Below are positions 49,633 to 58,572 of a DNA stretch of 64,000 nt, piece by piece. This DNA comes from Oscillospiraceae bacterium (lineage in GTDB: Bacteria; Bacillota; Clostridia; Oscillospirales; Ruminococcaceae). The position numbers and the translations under genes are program-made. The stretch spans positions 48,031-112,030 of the forward strand of contig JAAVYW010000008.1 of the NCBI GenBank assembly GCA_022791315.1, written 5' to 3'. The notes beneath the pieces were generated by a model, which made no database searches, had not been told where the DNA came from, and saw only the letters and a program-made list of their open reading frames with translations. Position 1 is the first letter of the stretch, and each line of letters begins with the position of its first letter.

Positions 49633-50421
49633 GTGGAAATCAGCTCTTATGTAAAATCACTTTGTCAAAATGAGGAGGAGATTGTCTTTTGCTCCCGCAT
49701 TGCCGGGTATTTTTCCGCCGCAGAGCAAAAGGGGTTCATCCGGTGCAGTTTCTTTCTCAATGAGCGCCAGATTTTTTTGGCGGATCGGATAAGGGAAAGC
49801 TTGGGGGCCTCTGGGGTCTTCTTTGGCGGCTATGCCGGCGCGGTGCGGCAAATCCTGTGCGCGCTGCCCTCCTGGATGAGCGAGGACACTTTGGAAGAGG
49901 GGGAGCTTCCCATTGTCCCAGTGACCTTTACTTACCGGCGGGCGGATTCCCTGTCCCACCGGGATTTTTTGGGTGCGCTGATGTCGCTGCAAATCAAACG
50001 GGAAATGATTGGGGACATCCTGCCCGGGGAGGGGCAGTGTGTCCTCTTTGCCCATGAAAACGCGGCGGCCTTGATTCTCTCGGAAATCAGCCTGATTGGC
50101 AGGGTGGGCGTTAGGGCGGAACAGGGGTTTCATCCCGATGCCATTACACCGCCCCGCTTTGAGGAGCAGGAAATCACCGTGGCTTCGCTGCGGCTGGACG
50201 CCGTTGTGGCGGCCCTGACGGGGCGCGGCAGGGAATCAGCCGCTTCGCTGGTGAGAGGGGGAGGCGCGCAGCTCAACTATGTGGGGAATATACCGGGCTC
50301 CCGGCAGGTTTCGGAAGGGGATGTTCTCTCGGTGAGGGGGTACGGCAAGTACCGCATTGCCGGGCTCCTGGGAGAGACCAGGCGGGGCCGCATGAAACTA
50401 CAGGTTTTCAAATATAGTTAG
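49633..50421 (+). CDS. ylmH: YlmH-type RNA-binding protein with S4 domain
   Basis: A 262-residue protein. The N-terminal YlmH domain (about 1-160) includes FLNERQIFLADRIRE and VPVTFTYRRADSLSHRDFLGALM; the C-terminal S4 RNA-binding domain (about 175-245) includes VASLRLDAVVAALTGRGRESA and GDVLSVRGYGKYRI. YlmH relatives act on stalled or 50S-bound nascent chains in ribosome rescue; the gene is part of the sepF-divIVA division cluster. The GTG start follows a GGAGGT at 12 bases. Confidence 0.87.
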   Translation: MEISSYVKSLCQNEEEIVFCSRIAGYFSAAEQKGFIRCSFFLNERQIFLADRIRESLGASGVFFGGYAGAVRQILCALPSWMSEDTLEEGELPIVPVTFTYRRADSLSHRDFLGALMSLQIKREMIGDILPGEGQCVLFAHENAAALILSEISLIGRVGVRAEQGFHPDAITPPRFEEQEITVASLRLDAVVAALTGRGRESAASLVRGGGAQLNYVGNIPGSRQVSEGDVLSVRGYGKYRIAGLLGETRRGRMKLQVFKYS

Positions 50422-50433
50422 GAGGATGGAAGG

Positions 50434-50976
50434 ATGCTGACGCTCAACGAAATCAAAAACGCCAAGTTTGAAAAATCCGCTATGGGTGGTTATCGGGCGG
50501 ACGATGTGAATGATTTTGTGGAAAACGTGACGGAGACAGTGGAAGCCCTGGCAAAAGAGGTCACGGATTTGAAGAAAAAGATGCAGATTCTGGCCGAAAA
50601 GGTGCAGCAGTATCGGGAAGACGAGGACAATCTCCGCGCTGCTCTGGTGGGAGCACAGCGCTTGGCCAGCGAGACCATGAAAGAAGCCAACGGCAAAGCC
50701 GAGGTGGTGATAAAAGAGGCTGAGGAGCGGGCCCGCCTGCTCACGGAAAACGCCGAGCGCCGCATTGAAAACGAGCGCCATTCCCTGGCAAGGGCCCAGA
50801 AGGATGTCTCGGACTTTAAAAAGAAGATTATCAACCTCTATCAGAACCAGATTCGCATGATTTCTGCCCTGCCGGATTATGACGGCAAGGACTACAATAC
50901 CCCCACAGTCTCGCCGATGCCCCAGATGCCCGTCTCTGTGCCCAAGGCAGATGACGAGGTGGAGACTGAGGACTAA
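50434..50976 (+). CDS. divIVA: DivIVA domain protein
   Basis: A 180-residue protein. The N-terminal DivIVA domain (LTLNEIKNAKFEKSAMGGYRADDVNDFV) carries the Phe/Arg residues that bind curved membrane, followed by two long coiled coils (about 28-75 and 85-140) and an acidic, proline-rich tail. DivIVA marks poles and new septa and organises division and wall synthesis. AGGAGGATGGAAGG precedes the ATG. The sequence of sepF-ylmH-divIVA is standard for Firmicutes. Confidence 0.93.
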   Translation: MLTLNEIKNAKFEKSAMGGYRADDVNDFVENVTETVEALAKEVTDLKKKMQILAEKVQQYREDEDNLRAALVGAQRLASETMKEANGKAEVVIKEAEERARLLTENAERRIENERHSLARAQKDVSDFKKKIINLYQNQIRMISALPDYDGKDYNTPTVSPMPQMPVSVPKADDEVETED

Positions 50977-51128
50977 TACATAGGGCTGCTCTCTTTTAAA
51001 AAGTGAAAAGTCAGATGGAACGGGCAGCTTTATCGCAAAGAGGACAGGGCCTCTAAAACGGGATTTTTAGAGGTTTGGGTGTTTTTGCGCTTTTTGGGGT
51101 TAGAATCGGGGAAAGGACCGGTAGGGAT

Positions 51129-51638
51129 ATGTTGACAGTGCTCTTCAGCTTGGCAGCGGCTACGCTGCTCATCAGCGCCGACCAGCTGATTAAATGGTGG
51201 GCCAGGACCTTTTTGGCACCTGCAGAGCCGATTTGGCTCATAGAGGGGATATTTCAGTTGACCTACGTGGAAAACCGGGGGGCAGCCTGGGGGCTGTTCC
51301 AGGGACAGCGATGGCCTTTGCTGATTGTCACCGGAATCGTGCTGATTCTGCTGCTGTGCTACCTGGTGGTGGGAAAGGCCACCCACCCAATGGAGTTGAC
51401 GGCATTGACCCTGCTCTTTAGCGGCGGCGTGGGAAACCTGATAGATCGGCTCTTCCTGGGGTTTGTCACCGACTATTTTTACTATGCGCCCATCAATTTC
51501 CCTGTTTTTAACCTGGCAGACGTGTGTGTGGTAGTGGGGACGGGGCTGCTGTGCCTCTACTGGGTGATACAGGCTGTGCGGCAGCAGAGGGAAAAGGCCG
51601 CTGAGACAGAGGAGAAGACGGATGAACCGGAGGATTGA
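51129..51638 (+). CDS. lspA: Signal peptidase II (lipoprotein)
   Basis: A 169-residue membrane protein with four hydrophobic helices. Conserved motifs: ADQLIKWWART near the N-terminus, YVENRGAAWGLFQ near residue 53, GGVGNLIDRLFLGFVTDYF with one catalytic Asp near 100, and FNLADVCVVVG with the other near 125. LspA cuts signal peptides of prolipoproteins after lipid transfer. It serves, for example, the flavodoxin lipoprotein at 18 kb. The ATG has only AAAGGA at 12 bases. The end overlaps rluD by 17 bases. Confidence 0.93.
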   Translation: MLTVLFSLAAATLLISADQLIKWWARTFLAPAEPIWLIEGIFQLTYVENRGAAWGLFQGQRWPLLIVTGIVLILLLCYLVVGKATHPMELTALTLLFSGGVGNLIDRLFLGFVTDYFYYAPINFPVFNLADVCVVVGTGLLCLYWVIQAVRQQREKAAETEEKTDEPED

Positions 51639-52548
51639 GTGCGTTTCCCCGGAGGAGGGGGCGCGCATTGACCTTTTCCTGGCCGGAGAGGGGGAGGGCC
51701 TCACCCGCAGCATGGTACAGCGCTCCCTGGAAAAGGGGCTGGTGACCGTGAACGGGGTGGCTGTGGCGAAAAACTATCGCCTGCGCAGGGGCGACCGTAT
51801 TGAGGCGACCATTGAGGAGGCGGAGCCGCTGCGGGCCGAGCCCCAGGACATCCCGGTGGAGATTGTCTATGAGGATGAGGCGCTGCTCGTTGTCAACAAG
51901 CCGAAGGGGATGGTGGTGCATCCCGCACCGGGCAACCCGGACGGCACCCTGGTGAACGCCCTGCTCTTCCACAGTGGGGGGAACCTCTCGCGGGTTGGGG
52001 ATGAGTTTCGGCCGGGAATTGTGCACCGGATTGACAAGGACACCAGCGGGCTGCTGATTGTGGCAAAGACCAGCGCTGCCCACCTGAACCTGGCAGAGCA
52101 GATTGCCTCCCACAGCTTCCACCGGGTATATGAGGCGGTGGTACATGGGCGGGTGCGGGAGGACAGCTTTACCATAGAGAAGCCCATTGGACGGCACCCT
52201 ACCGACCGCAAGAAAATGGCTGTGACAGCGAAAAATTCCCGCCCGGCAGTGACCCATTGCCAGGTGGTGGAGCGGTATGCGGGGTTTACCCATATGCGGC
52301 TGGCGCTGGAGACAGGGCGGACCCACCAGATACGGGTACATCTGGCGAGCATAGGGCATCCTGTGGCGGGGGACCCGGTGTATGGGCCCAAAAAGGGGGC
52401 AACCGGATTGGCAGGCCAGTGCCTCCACGCCAGGGAAATTGGGTTCGTACACCCGATGACTGGCGAAAATCTGCACTTTGACAGCCCGCTGCCCGATTAT
52501 TTTGTGAAATTTTTGGCGAAAGTGGCAAAGGTGAGCCAGGGCAAATGA
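51622..52548 (+). CDS. rluD: 23S rRNA pseudouridine synthase RluD family
   Basis: A 308-residue pseudouridine synthase of the RluA/RluD group. An S4 domain (about 14-75, RIDLFLAGEGEGLTRSMVQ) precedes the catalytic core, in which HRIDKDTSGLLIVAKT near residue 133 holds the catalytic Asp, and ALETGRTHQIRVHLASIGHPV is the RNA-contact motif. Family members make pseudouridine at 23S rRNA helix 69 (RluD) or other sites; the target here is not certain. The start lies in lspA; the lspA-rluD pair is common. Confidence 0.9.
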   Translation: MNRRIECVSPEEGARIDLFLAGEGEGLTRSMVQRSLEKGLVTVNGVAVAKNYRLRRGDRIEATIEEAEPLRAEPQDIPVEIVYEDEALLVVNKPKGMVVHPAPGNPDGTLVNALLFHSGGNLSRVGDEFRPGIVHRIDKDTSGLLIVAKTSAAHLNLAEQIASHSFHRVYEAVVHGRVREDSFTIEKPIGRHPTDRKKMAVTAKNSRPAVTHCQVVERYAGFTHMRLALETGRTHQIRVHLASIGHPVAGDPVYGPKKGATGLAGQCLHAREIGFVHPMTGENLHFDSPLPDYFVKFLAKVAKVSQGK

Positions 52549-52780
52549 AGATATGATAAAATTTTGACTAATATTGGAAAGAATGGGTTGACAGGGTTGC
52601 GAAAAAGTGCTAAGGTAATAACTGAAAAGCCCTGAGGAAGAAAATGGGCAGCTCTTTCAAAAGGGCGAGGCGACCAGGAAGGCCTTCCTGGTATGTCATT
52701 CTATAGAATGACATAATGAGGTCTGTCTGGGAGTCAAACCGGCGCAAGCGCCAAGACAAAATTTAAGGAGGAAACAGAGT
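52549..52780 (+). promoter_or_regulatory. Leader of the surface protein gene, with two adjacent palindromes
   Basis: TTGACA near 52590 has a poor -10 (TAAGGT) at 17 bp. Then follow two zero-loop perfect palindromes placed back to back: ACCAGGAAGGCCTTCCTGGT (52673-52692) and ATGTCATTCTA/TAGAATGACAT (52693-52714), and GGCGC-aa-GCGCC (52741-52752) just before the AAGGAGG ribosome binding site. The layout suggests regulator binding or RNA structure. Confidence 0.5.
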
Positions 52781-55312
52781 ATGAAGAAAAGACTCTTGGC
52801 AGGCCTATTGGCCGCCGCCATGCTGACAGGCCTGGGCAGTGTCGCCTTCGCAGAAGGGGAGGAGACAACTCCTGATGCTGATGGTGCAGGTGATGTTACC
52901 TTCACAGCTAAAATCGGTACACATACAGATGATTTGGCCGATGGAAAGCTCTATGGGAAAGCGGTTAATGAGTTCTACAAAGACGGCAAGTCCATTTTGA
53001 TTGAAGAAAACTGGAAAGAGTTCAACCAAATTGATACCCTTAATACAGGGTACTTTGTCCCGGTTGTGGTGGAAGCAACGGGAATGCCAAAAGATGGAGA
53101 ATTTACAGTAAAACGCTACTCTGCAAGTGATGAAGCCGACAAGACGAATACTGTGACGGATGGCCATTTGACTATGGTTGTTCGTATCGCCGGTACAGAT
53201 GGAGGACTCTTGTACCAGGACGGTATGGCAATTACCATCACTTATAACGATGAGGTGACCGAGTTAGAGCCTGTTTCCTTTGCGGACTGTATTGAGATTG
53301 CTCAGGAAAAAAACTATACGTTAGCAATCACAAATAAGGAGAACCTCACAGTGAGCCCTAAGAGCCCTTTGACCCTGGAAGCTACGCTACAGGACGAAGA
53401 GGGGAAAGCGCCCACAGGGGAAGTTGTCTACAATTGGGTGCTGGGTGGAACCAGTGAAATTGTGGAACTGACAAAAGAGGGAGTCCTCTCTGTAAAAGAA
53501 GGTGCCTCTATTCCCGAGAACAGCAAAGTTACGGTAAAGGTGACGGCTACTGTGGACGGGGAAGCGGCCGGCGAAGAGCAGACTGCTGAGGTCACTGTTC
53601 AAGCGGAGGAAGAGGAAAATCCCCCTGTAGATACCTATGTGATTGAGGTGACGAATGCGGCCACTGTAGTGGCGGGCGAAAAACTGGTGCTTGCCGCTGC
53701 GCTGAAGAAGGATACTGCTCCCGTTGAATCCGCGACTTTTGCTTGGGAATTGAAAGAATCTATTGAAGGTGTAACCCTTGGCGAAGACGGCAAAACGCTG
53801 GAAGTTGCGGACACTGTTGCAGCGGAGACAGCAATTGTTGTTGTTGTCAAGGCAACTGTGGAAGAGGAAGTAGTGGGAACAAAGGAGTTCACCATTACCG
53901 TGAAGGAAGGCGGCGGGGAAGTCATTGAAAAGGATTACAAAATTGAAGTGACAAGTGCGGCCACTGTAGAGCAGGGCGGCAGCCTGACTTTAGCGGCAAC
54001 TGTGAAGGAAGACGGCGCGGCTCTTGAGCAGCAGCCTGAAATTACCTGGGCCCTAAAGGAGAGCGGCGCTGAGGGCATCAGCCTGGAAGGAGATGTCCTG
54101 ACAGTGCTTGAGACAATTGCGGAGAATACCAAAATCGTAGTTACTGCCAGTGCGACGGTGGAGGACAAGACTGTGACAGCGGAACAGGAAATCACAGTGA
54201 CCAAAAAGGCGGTAACTCCTCCCACAACCGATGAGACCACGCTGGAATCGATTGCGATTTCTCCCGAGACTGTCACGGTAGCCAAAGAGGGGACGCAGAA
54301 GTTTACAGTAGAAGGCACCTACAAGACTGGTGAGAAGGTGGAGAAAAAGCCGGTTACCAAGGGGATTACTTGGGCTGGCGGCACCGAAAAATCCAAGGTA
54401 GTGGACGGTACCCTGACCGTAGCCAAGGATGAGACTGCCGAGACCATCAAGGTGACTGCAACTGTGGAGGGCAAGACTGCTACCGCCACTGTCACCGTGA
54501 AAAAGGACACAACGCCCGAAAACCCTGGTGGTGATAACAAACCCGGCGATGACAACAAACCCGGCGATGACAACAAGCCTAGCGGTGATAACAAACCTGG
54601 TGGTGACAATAAGCCTGACGACAAGCCCACGCCTCCCCCTGTCACGCCCAGCCGTCCCAGCGGCAGTAGCTCTTCGGGCGGCGGTTCCAGCTCCGGCAGC
54701 TCTGCTGCGAAGCCTGCGGAGACTACCACTGTCACAGAGGCCTCTGCCATGACCCAGACCACAAAGGCAGTGACCCAGGCGCTGGCTAAGGATGTGGACA
54801 ATGCCACTGCCACTGTGAAGGTGAAGAACGTGAAGTCCATCAGCGCGAAGGTGCTGGAATCCATGGTGAAAGCTGCCGAGAAGGCCGCTGCGAAGAAGGA
54901 TACCAATGTGAACCTGGTGCTCCACGCCGATGTGGTGAAGGACGGCAAGGTGGAATCCCGGCTGTACATCGACCCGGCAAAGGCGACGCTGAAAGGCGAG
55001 CTGAAACTGGGTGTGACACTGGGAGACCAGAAGGTGGAGACCAAGTTTGAGAAATACTTTGAAAACAGGATTGCCGTAGTGAAGTTCGACCAGGTGGGGA
55101 CATTTGGGATGAGCATCAAAGTGGCAGTGAAGGCTGATTTGAAGGGCATGGATACCAGGAACCTGTACTTCTACAGCTATGACGCGAAGACGAACACATA
55201 TGTGAAGCTGGTGAATCCGAGATACCGGATAGATGCGAATGGGTATCTGCACTTTACGACGAGCCAGGGGAACTATGTGATAGTAACCGATGCCCCGTTG
55301 GTCCGGAAGTAA
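52781..55312 (+). CDS. Secreted surface protein with Ig-like (BIG2-type) repeats
   Basis: An 843-residue exported protein. The signal peptide MKKRLLAGLLAAAMLTGLG ends in AFA. Then about 500 residues form five or six Ig-like units, with repeats such as YVIEVTNAATVVAGEKLVL and YKIEVTSAATVEQGGSLTL and a SIAISPETVTVAKEGTQKF unit. A hydrophilic repeat linker (units GDDNKPGDDNKP, 590-630) and a Ser-Gly spacer come before a C-terminal domain of about 190 residues. No LPXTG, SLH or LysM anchor is seen. It probably is a surface or matrix adhesin-like protein, made in quantity given its strong ribosome binding site. Confidence 0.7.
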   Translation: MKKRLLAGLLAAAMLTGLGSVAFAEGEETTPDADGAGDVTFTAKIGTHTDDLADGKLYGKAVNEFYKDGKSILIEENWKEFNQIDTLNTGYFVPVVVEATGMPKDGEFTVKRYSASDEADKTNTVTDGHLTMVVRIAGTDGGLLYQDGMAITITYNDEVTELEPVSFADCIEIAQEKNYTLAITNKENLTVSPKSPLTLEATLQDEEGKAPTGEVVYNWVLGGTSEIVELTKEGVLSVKEGASIPENSKVTVKVTATVDGEAAGEEQTAEVTVQAEEEENPPVDTYVIEVTNAATVVAGEKLVLAAALKKDTAPVESATFAWELKESIEGVTLGEDGKTLEVADTVAAETAIVVVVKATVEEEVVGTKEFTITVKEGGGEVIEKDYKIEVTSAATVEQGGSLTLAATVKEDGAALEQQPEITWALKESGAEGISLEGDVLTVLETIAENTKIVVTASATVEDKTVTAEQEITVTKKAVTPPTTDETTLESIAISPETVTVAKEGTQKFTVEGTYKTGEKVEKKPVTKGITWAGGTEKSKVVDGTLTVAKDETAETIKVTATVEGKTATATVTVKKDTTPENPGGDNKPGDDNKPGDDNKPSGDNKPGGDNKPDDKPTPPPVTPSRPSGSSSSGGGSSSGSSAAKPAETTTVTEASAMTQTTKAVTQALAKDVDNATATVKVKNVKSISAKVLESMVKAAEKAAAKKDTNVNLVLHADVVKDGKVESRLYIDPAKATLKGELKLGVTLGDQKVETKFEKYFENRIAVVKFDQVGTFGMSIKVAVKADLKGMDTRNLYFYSYDAKTNTYVKLVNPRYRIDANGYLHFTTSQGNYVIVTDAPLVRK

Positions 55313-55368
55313 GGCAAAGAGCCTTGCAGAGATAAGATAGAGAGCCAGACCAAAACTCCTTAACGCAG

Positions 55369-55408
55369 CCCCGTGCGCAATGCCCAAATGCGCACGGGGT
55401 ACTTTTTT
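55369..55408 (+). terminator. Strong intrinsic terminator of the surface protein gene
   Basis: CCCCGTGCGCA pairs with TGCGCACGGGG around a 9-base loop; TAC and T6 follow. Confidence 0.85.
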
Positions 55409-55506
55409 CCCTTTTGAAGAAAGGGGCGAGGGACTTGGCTTTCTAAAAGAGATAAAATCTCATCGAATTGCCTAGTTTCCGGCAGTTATTTTGTTTCTAT
55501 CTGCAC

Positions 55507-55535
55507 TTGCAGGAAATGGGATTTTGTATTATAAT
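55507..55535 (+). promoter_or_regulatory. Transketolase operon promoter
   Basis: TTGCAG (55507-55512), 17 bp, TATAAT (55530-55535), with a 60-base leader to the first gene. Confidence 0.65.
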
Positions 55536-55600
55536 AGATGGGAATTGACTGGAAAGTGGGGAGGATTCCATCCCCGAAAATAAATGATGGAGGCACTACT

Positions 55601-56449
55601 ATGAATGATGCAACCAAAAGAGAACTGAAAACCATAGCGTGTAAAATCAGAATGGGTGCAGTGACTGGCGTGTTTAACGCCAAATCCGGGCATCCGGGTG
55701 GGTCGCTTTCGGTGACGGATGTGCTCACTTATCTGTATTTTAAAGAGATGAACATCGACCCGAAGGACCCTCAAAAATCTGACAGAGACCGCTTTGTCCT
55801 CTCGAAGGGGCACACTGCGCCCGCCCTCTACTCTACCTTGGCAAACCGGGGCTATTTCCCGGTAGACGAGCTGACTACGCTGCGGAAAACCGGCGCCAGG
55901 CTCCAGGGGCATCCCGATATGAAGGGGATTCCCGGGGTTGATATGACTACCGGTTCCCTGGGGCAGGGCGTCTCCACTGCCTGCGGCATGGCGCTGGCGG
56001 GCAAGCTCTCGGATGCCTCTTACCGGGTATACACCGCGCTGGGCGACGGGGAGCTGGAAGAGGGCCAGGTGTGGGAGGCCGCTATGTTTGCCGGGCACTA
56101 TAAGCTGGATAACCTCTGCGCTGTGGTGGACTACAACGGCTTGCAGATTGACGGCAAGCTCTGCGAAGTGTGCTCTCCCGAGCCTATTGCCGACAAGTTC
56201 CGCGCTTTTAACTGGCACGTGGTAGAGGTGGAAAACGGCAACGACTTTGACCAGCTGGAGGCCGCCTTCAACGAGGCCAAGGCCACCAAGGGCAAACCCA
56301 CCTGCATCGTGGCGAAGACCACCAAGGGCAAGGGCGTTTCCTTTATGGAAAACAAGGCTTCCTGGCACGGCTCTGCGCCCAATGCGGAACAGTATGAGAT
56401 TGCGATGAACGAGCTCAAGGCACAGTTGAGCGAATTGGAGGGTGAATAA
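55601..56449 (+). CDS. Transketolase, N-terminal subunit
   Basis: A 282-residue subunit of a split transketolase. SGHPGGSLSVTDVLTYLYF binds thiamine diphosphate, LSKGHTAPALYSTL and GHPDMKGIPGVDMTTGSLGQG are substrate-side motifs, and GDGELEEGQVWEAAMFA with the metal-binding Asp and Asn (VVDYNGLQIDG) is the diphosphate motif. The pair transfers two-carbon units in the pentose phosphate pathway. GGAGGCACTACT precedes the ATG. Its stop is two bases before the C-terminal subunit. Confidence 0.95.
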   Translation: MNDATKRELKTIACKIRMGAVTGVFNAKSGHPGGSLSVTDVLTYLYFKEMNIDPKDPQKSDRDRFVLSKGHTAPALYSTLANRGYFPVDELTTLRKTGARLQGHPDMKGIPGVDMTTGSLGQGVSTACGMALAGKLSDASYRVYTALGDGELEEGQVWEAAMFAGHYKLDNLCAVVDYNGLQIDGKLCEVCSPEPIADKFRAFNWHVVEVENGNDFDQLEAAFNEAKATKGKPTCIVAKTTKGKGVSFMENKASWHGSAPNAEQYEIAMNELKAQLSELEGE

Positions 56450-56451
56450 TC

Positions 56452-57402
56452 ATGGCAGATGTGAAAAAAGTTGCAACCAGAGACAGTTATGGCTCCGCGC
56501 TGGCAAAACTCAGCGCCACCCGGCCTGACCTGGTAGTGCTGGATGCCGACCTGGCCCAGGCTACCAAGACCATTAAGTTTAAAGAGGCCTGCCCCGAACG
56601 CTTTATTGACTGCGGCATTGCCGAGAGCAACATGATGGGCGTGGCTGCCGGGTTGGCGGCGGCTGGGAAAAAGGTCTTTGCCAGCACCTTTGCCATGTTT
56701 GCGGCGGGAAGGGCTTTTGAGCAGGTGAGAAACTCCATTGGGTATCCCCATCTGCCGGTGAATATCGGTGCCACCCACGCGGGCATTTCTGTGGGCGAAG
56801 ACGGTGCCACCCACCAGTGCTGCGAGGATATCGCTCTGATGCGCACCATCCCCGGGATGACGATTATCAATCCCAGCGACGATGTAGAGGCCCAGGCGGC
56901 GGTAGAGGCTGCGTTGGACATTGACGGGCCCTGCTATCTGCGCTTTGGGCGGCTGGCTGTGCCGGTCATCAACGACCGGCCCGACTATAAATTTGAAGTG
57001 GGCAAGGGTGTCCTGCTGCGGGACGGCAAGGATGTGACCATTGTGGCCACTGGGCTGATGGTGAATGAGGCGCTGATTGCCGCCGAAGACCTGGCGAAAG
57101 AGGGCGTGGATGCCCGTGTTATCAACATCCACACCATCAAACCCTTGGATAAGGACATCATCCTCAAGGCTGCCAAGGAAACGGGCGTGCTGGTGACTGC
57201 GGAAGAGCACAGCGTCATTGGCGGGCTGGGCTCTGCGGTGTGCGATGTGCTGTGCGAGTGCTGCCCCACGCCTGTGGTTAAGGTGGGCGTGCAGGATACC
57301 TTTGGTAAGTCCGGCCCTGCGGTGGAAGTGCTGAAGCTCTATGGGCTGTGTGCGGAGAATATCGCCAAGCAGGCCAAGGCGGCCCTGGCGCTGAAAAAAT
57401 AG
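56452..57402 (+). CDS. Transketolase, C-terminal subunit
   Basis: A 316-residue partner of the N-terminal subunit. RDSYGSALAKLSATRPDLV begins the pyrimidine-binding domain; GIAESNMMGVAAGLAAAGK contains the catalytic Glu, TFAMFAAGRAFEQVRNSI and VGEDGATHQCCEDIALMR follow, and the C-terminal domain ends at residue 316. In Clostridia transketolase is often encoded as two genes, as here. The starts are linked within two bases, and the pair ends at a terminator. Confidence 0.95.
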   Translation: MADVKKVATRDSYGSALAKLSATRPDLVVLDADLAQATKTIKFKEACPERFIDCGIAESNMMGVAAGLAAAGKKVFASTFAMFAAGRAFEQVRNSIGYPHLPVNIGATHAGISVGEDGATHQCCEDIALMRTIPGMTIINPSDDVEAQAAVEAALDIDGPCYLRFGRLAVPVINDRPDYKFEVGKGVLLRDGKDVTIVATGLMVNEALIAAEDLAKEGVDARVINIHTIKPLDKDIILKAAKETGVLVTAEEHSVIGGLGSAVCDVLCECCPTPVVKVGVQDTFGKSGPAVEVLKLYGLCAENIAKQAKAALALKK

Positions 57403-57434
57403 TTCACCGGTTTTTCAGGCGCGAACCTAAAAAT

Positions 57435-57480
57435 ACCGGCGTCTGTATCCCTGTTCCAGGGATATGGGCGCCGGTTTTTA
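57435..57480 (+). terminator. Terminator after split transketolase
   Basis: ACCGGCG...GTATCCC and AGGGATAT...CGCCGGT form a two-part stem, followed by TTTTT. Confidence 0.8.
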
Positions 57481-57522
57481 TCTTGGGTTCTTTGGGCGGT
57501 GCTTGCCGGACGAGGAGGCAGT

Positions 57523-57684
57523 ATGAAGAAGCTGGAGCTATTTTTGAGCATTGTGTTTCTTGCCCTGACCTTGATAGGGGCTGGGTATGTGCTGTATCGC
57601 CGTGGGGCGGTGAGCGCAGGGTATGCGGCTGTGCCGATGGTTTTGGCGCTGGTAAGCCTGCTATTTTATCGGGGGAAGAGATAA
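57523..57684 (+). CDS. Small hydrophobic membrane protein
   Basis: A 53-residue protein, MKKLELFLSIVFLALTLIGAG followed by VLYRRGAVSAGYAAV and a second hydrophobic segment ending in FYRGKR: two short membrane helices with basic ends. GAGGAGG lies 6 bases before the ATG, and the frame has good composition. Family unknown. It follows the transketolase terminator and precedes the sugar isomerase gene. Confidence 0.6.
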   Translation: MKKLELFLSIVFLALTLIGAGYVLYRRGAVSAGYAAVPMVLALVSLLFYRGKR

Positions 57685-57726
57685 ACTATCCTGCATGTGC
57701 AGGAGTAACAAGACAGAAAGGGTGGC

Positions 57727-58500
57727 ATGGACATGCGGTTTGGGATTTGCACCACATTTGACAAGATTGGCCTACTGGAAAAACTGGGGTATGATTATCT
57801 GGAAGCCAGTATCCAGAGTATTGCCTTTTTGAGCGATGGGGAATTTGAGCAGGTGAAAGAGAGGATAGACGCCTCAAAGCTGAAGGTGGAGGCCTTTAAC
57901 GTGCTGCTGCCGGGCGATTTGAAGGTTGTGGGGCCAGAGGCGGACGAGGGCAGGCTGGTGGATTATCTGTGCGGCGCGTTTGCCCGGGCCAAGGCACTGG
58001 GGGCCGAGATAGTGGTCTTTGGCAGCGGCGGAGCGAGAAAGCGGCCGGAGAATTTCCCGGAAGAGGAGGCCATGCAGCAGCTGTATCGAGTGGCTAGAAT
58101 CATGGCGGAATGCGCCGCGCCCTTTGGCATCACAGTGGTGAGCGAGCCGCTGAACCGGGGGGAGACCAACACGGTGAACAGCCTGGCAGCGGGGTATGTG
58201 CTGGCGGAGGCGGCAGCGCATCCCAATTTCCAGCTGCTGGCGGACATCTATCACATGGCGCTGGAAAACGAGGGGCCGGAGGAAATCACAAAGTATGGCG
58301 ACCGGCTGCGGCATGTGCACATTGCCAACCCCAAGGGGCGGGTGTATCCGCTGGAAGAGGGCGAGTTTGATTACAGGAGCTACTTAAAAGCGCTGCAAGC
58401 TGCTGGATATGATGCGCGAATCAGCGTGGAAGCCGGGACAGAGGACATGGAAACGGATGGGGCCAAGGCGTTGGCGCTGCTGCAATCGCTGTGGGGATGA
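57727..58500 (+). CDS. Sugar phosphate isomerase/epimerase (TIM barrel)
   Basis: A 257-residue TIM-barrel protein of the AP-endonuclease-2 fold, the third of this family in the window. Motifs: GYDYLEASIQSI near 20, VEAFNVLLPGDLKVVG near 53, AEIVVFGSGGARKRP near 95, ITVVSEPLNRGETN near 138, LLADIYHMALENEG near 172 and HVHIANPKGRVY near 195. Expected to use a divalent metal; substrate unknown. AAAGGGTGGC precedes the ATG. An amidohydrolase follows. Confidence 0.82.
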   Translation: MDMRFGICTTFDKIGLLEKLGYDYLEASIQSIAFLSDGEFEQVKERIDASKLKVEAFNVLLPGDLKVVGPEADEGRLVDYLCGAFARAKALGAEIVVFGSGGARKRPENFPEEEAMQQLYRVARIMAECAAPFGITVVSEPLNRGETNTVNSLAAGYVLAEAAAHPNFQLLADIYHMALENEGPEEITKYGDRLRHVHIANPKGRVYPLEEGEFDYRSYLKALQAAGYDARISVEAGTEDMETDGAKALALLQSLWG

Positions 58501-58572
58501 GCTGGAGAGGCAGGTTTGCCCTCTGGTGGGGTATACTAAAAGGAAAAACAAAAAACAAAGGGGGAACTCATT

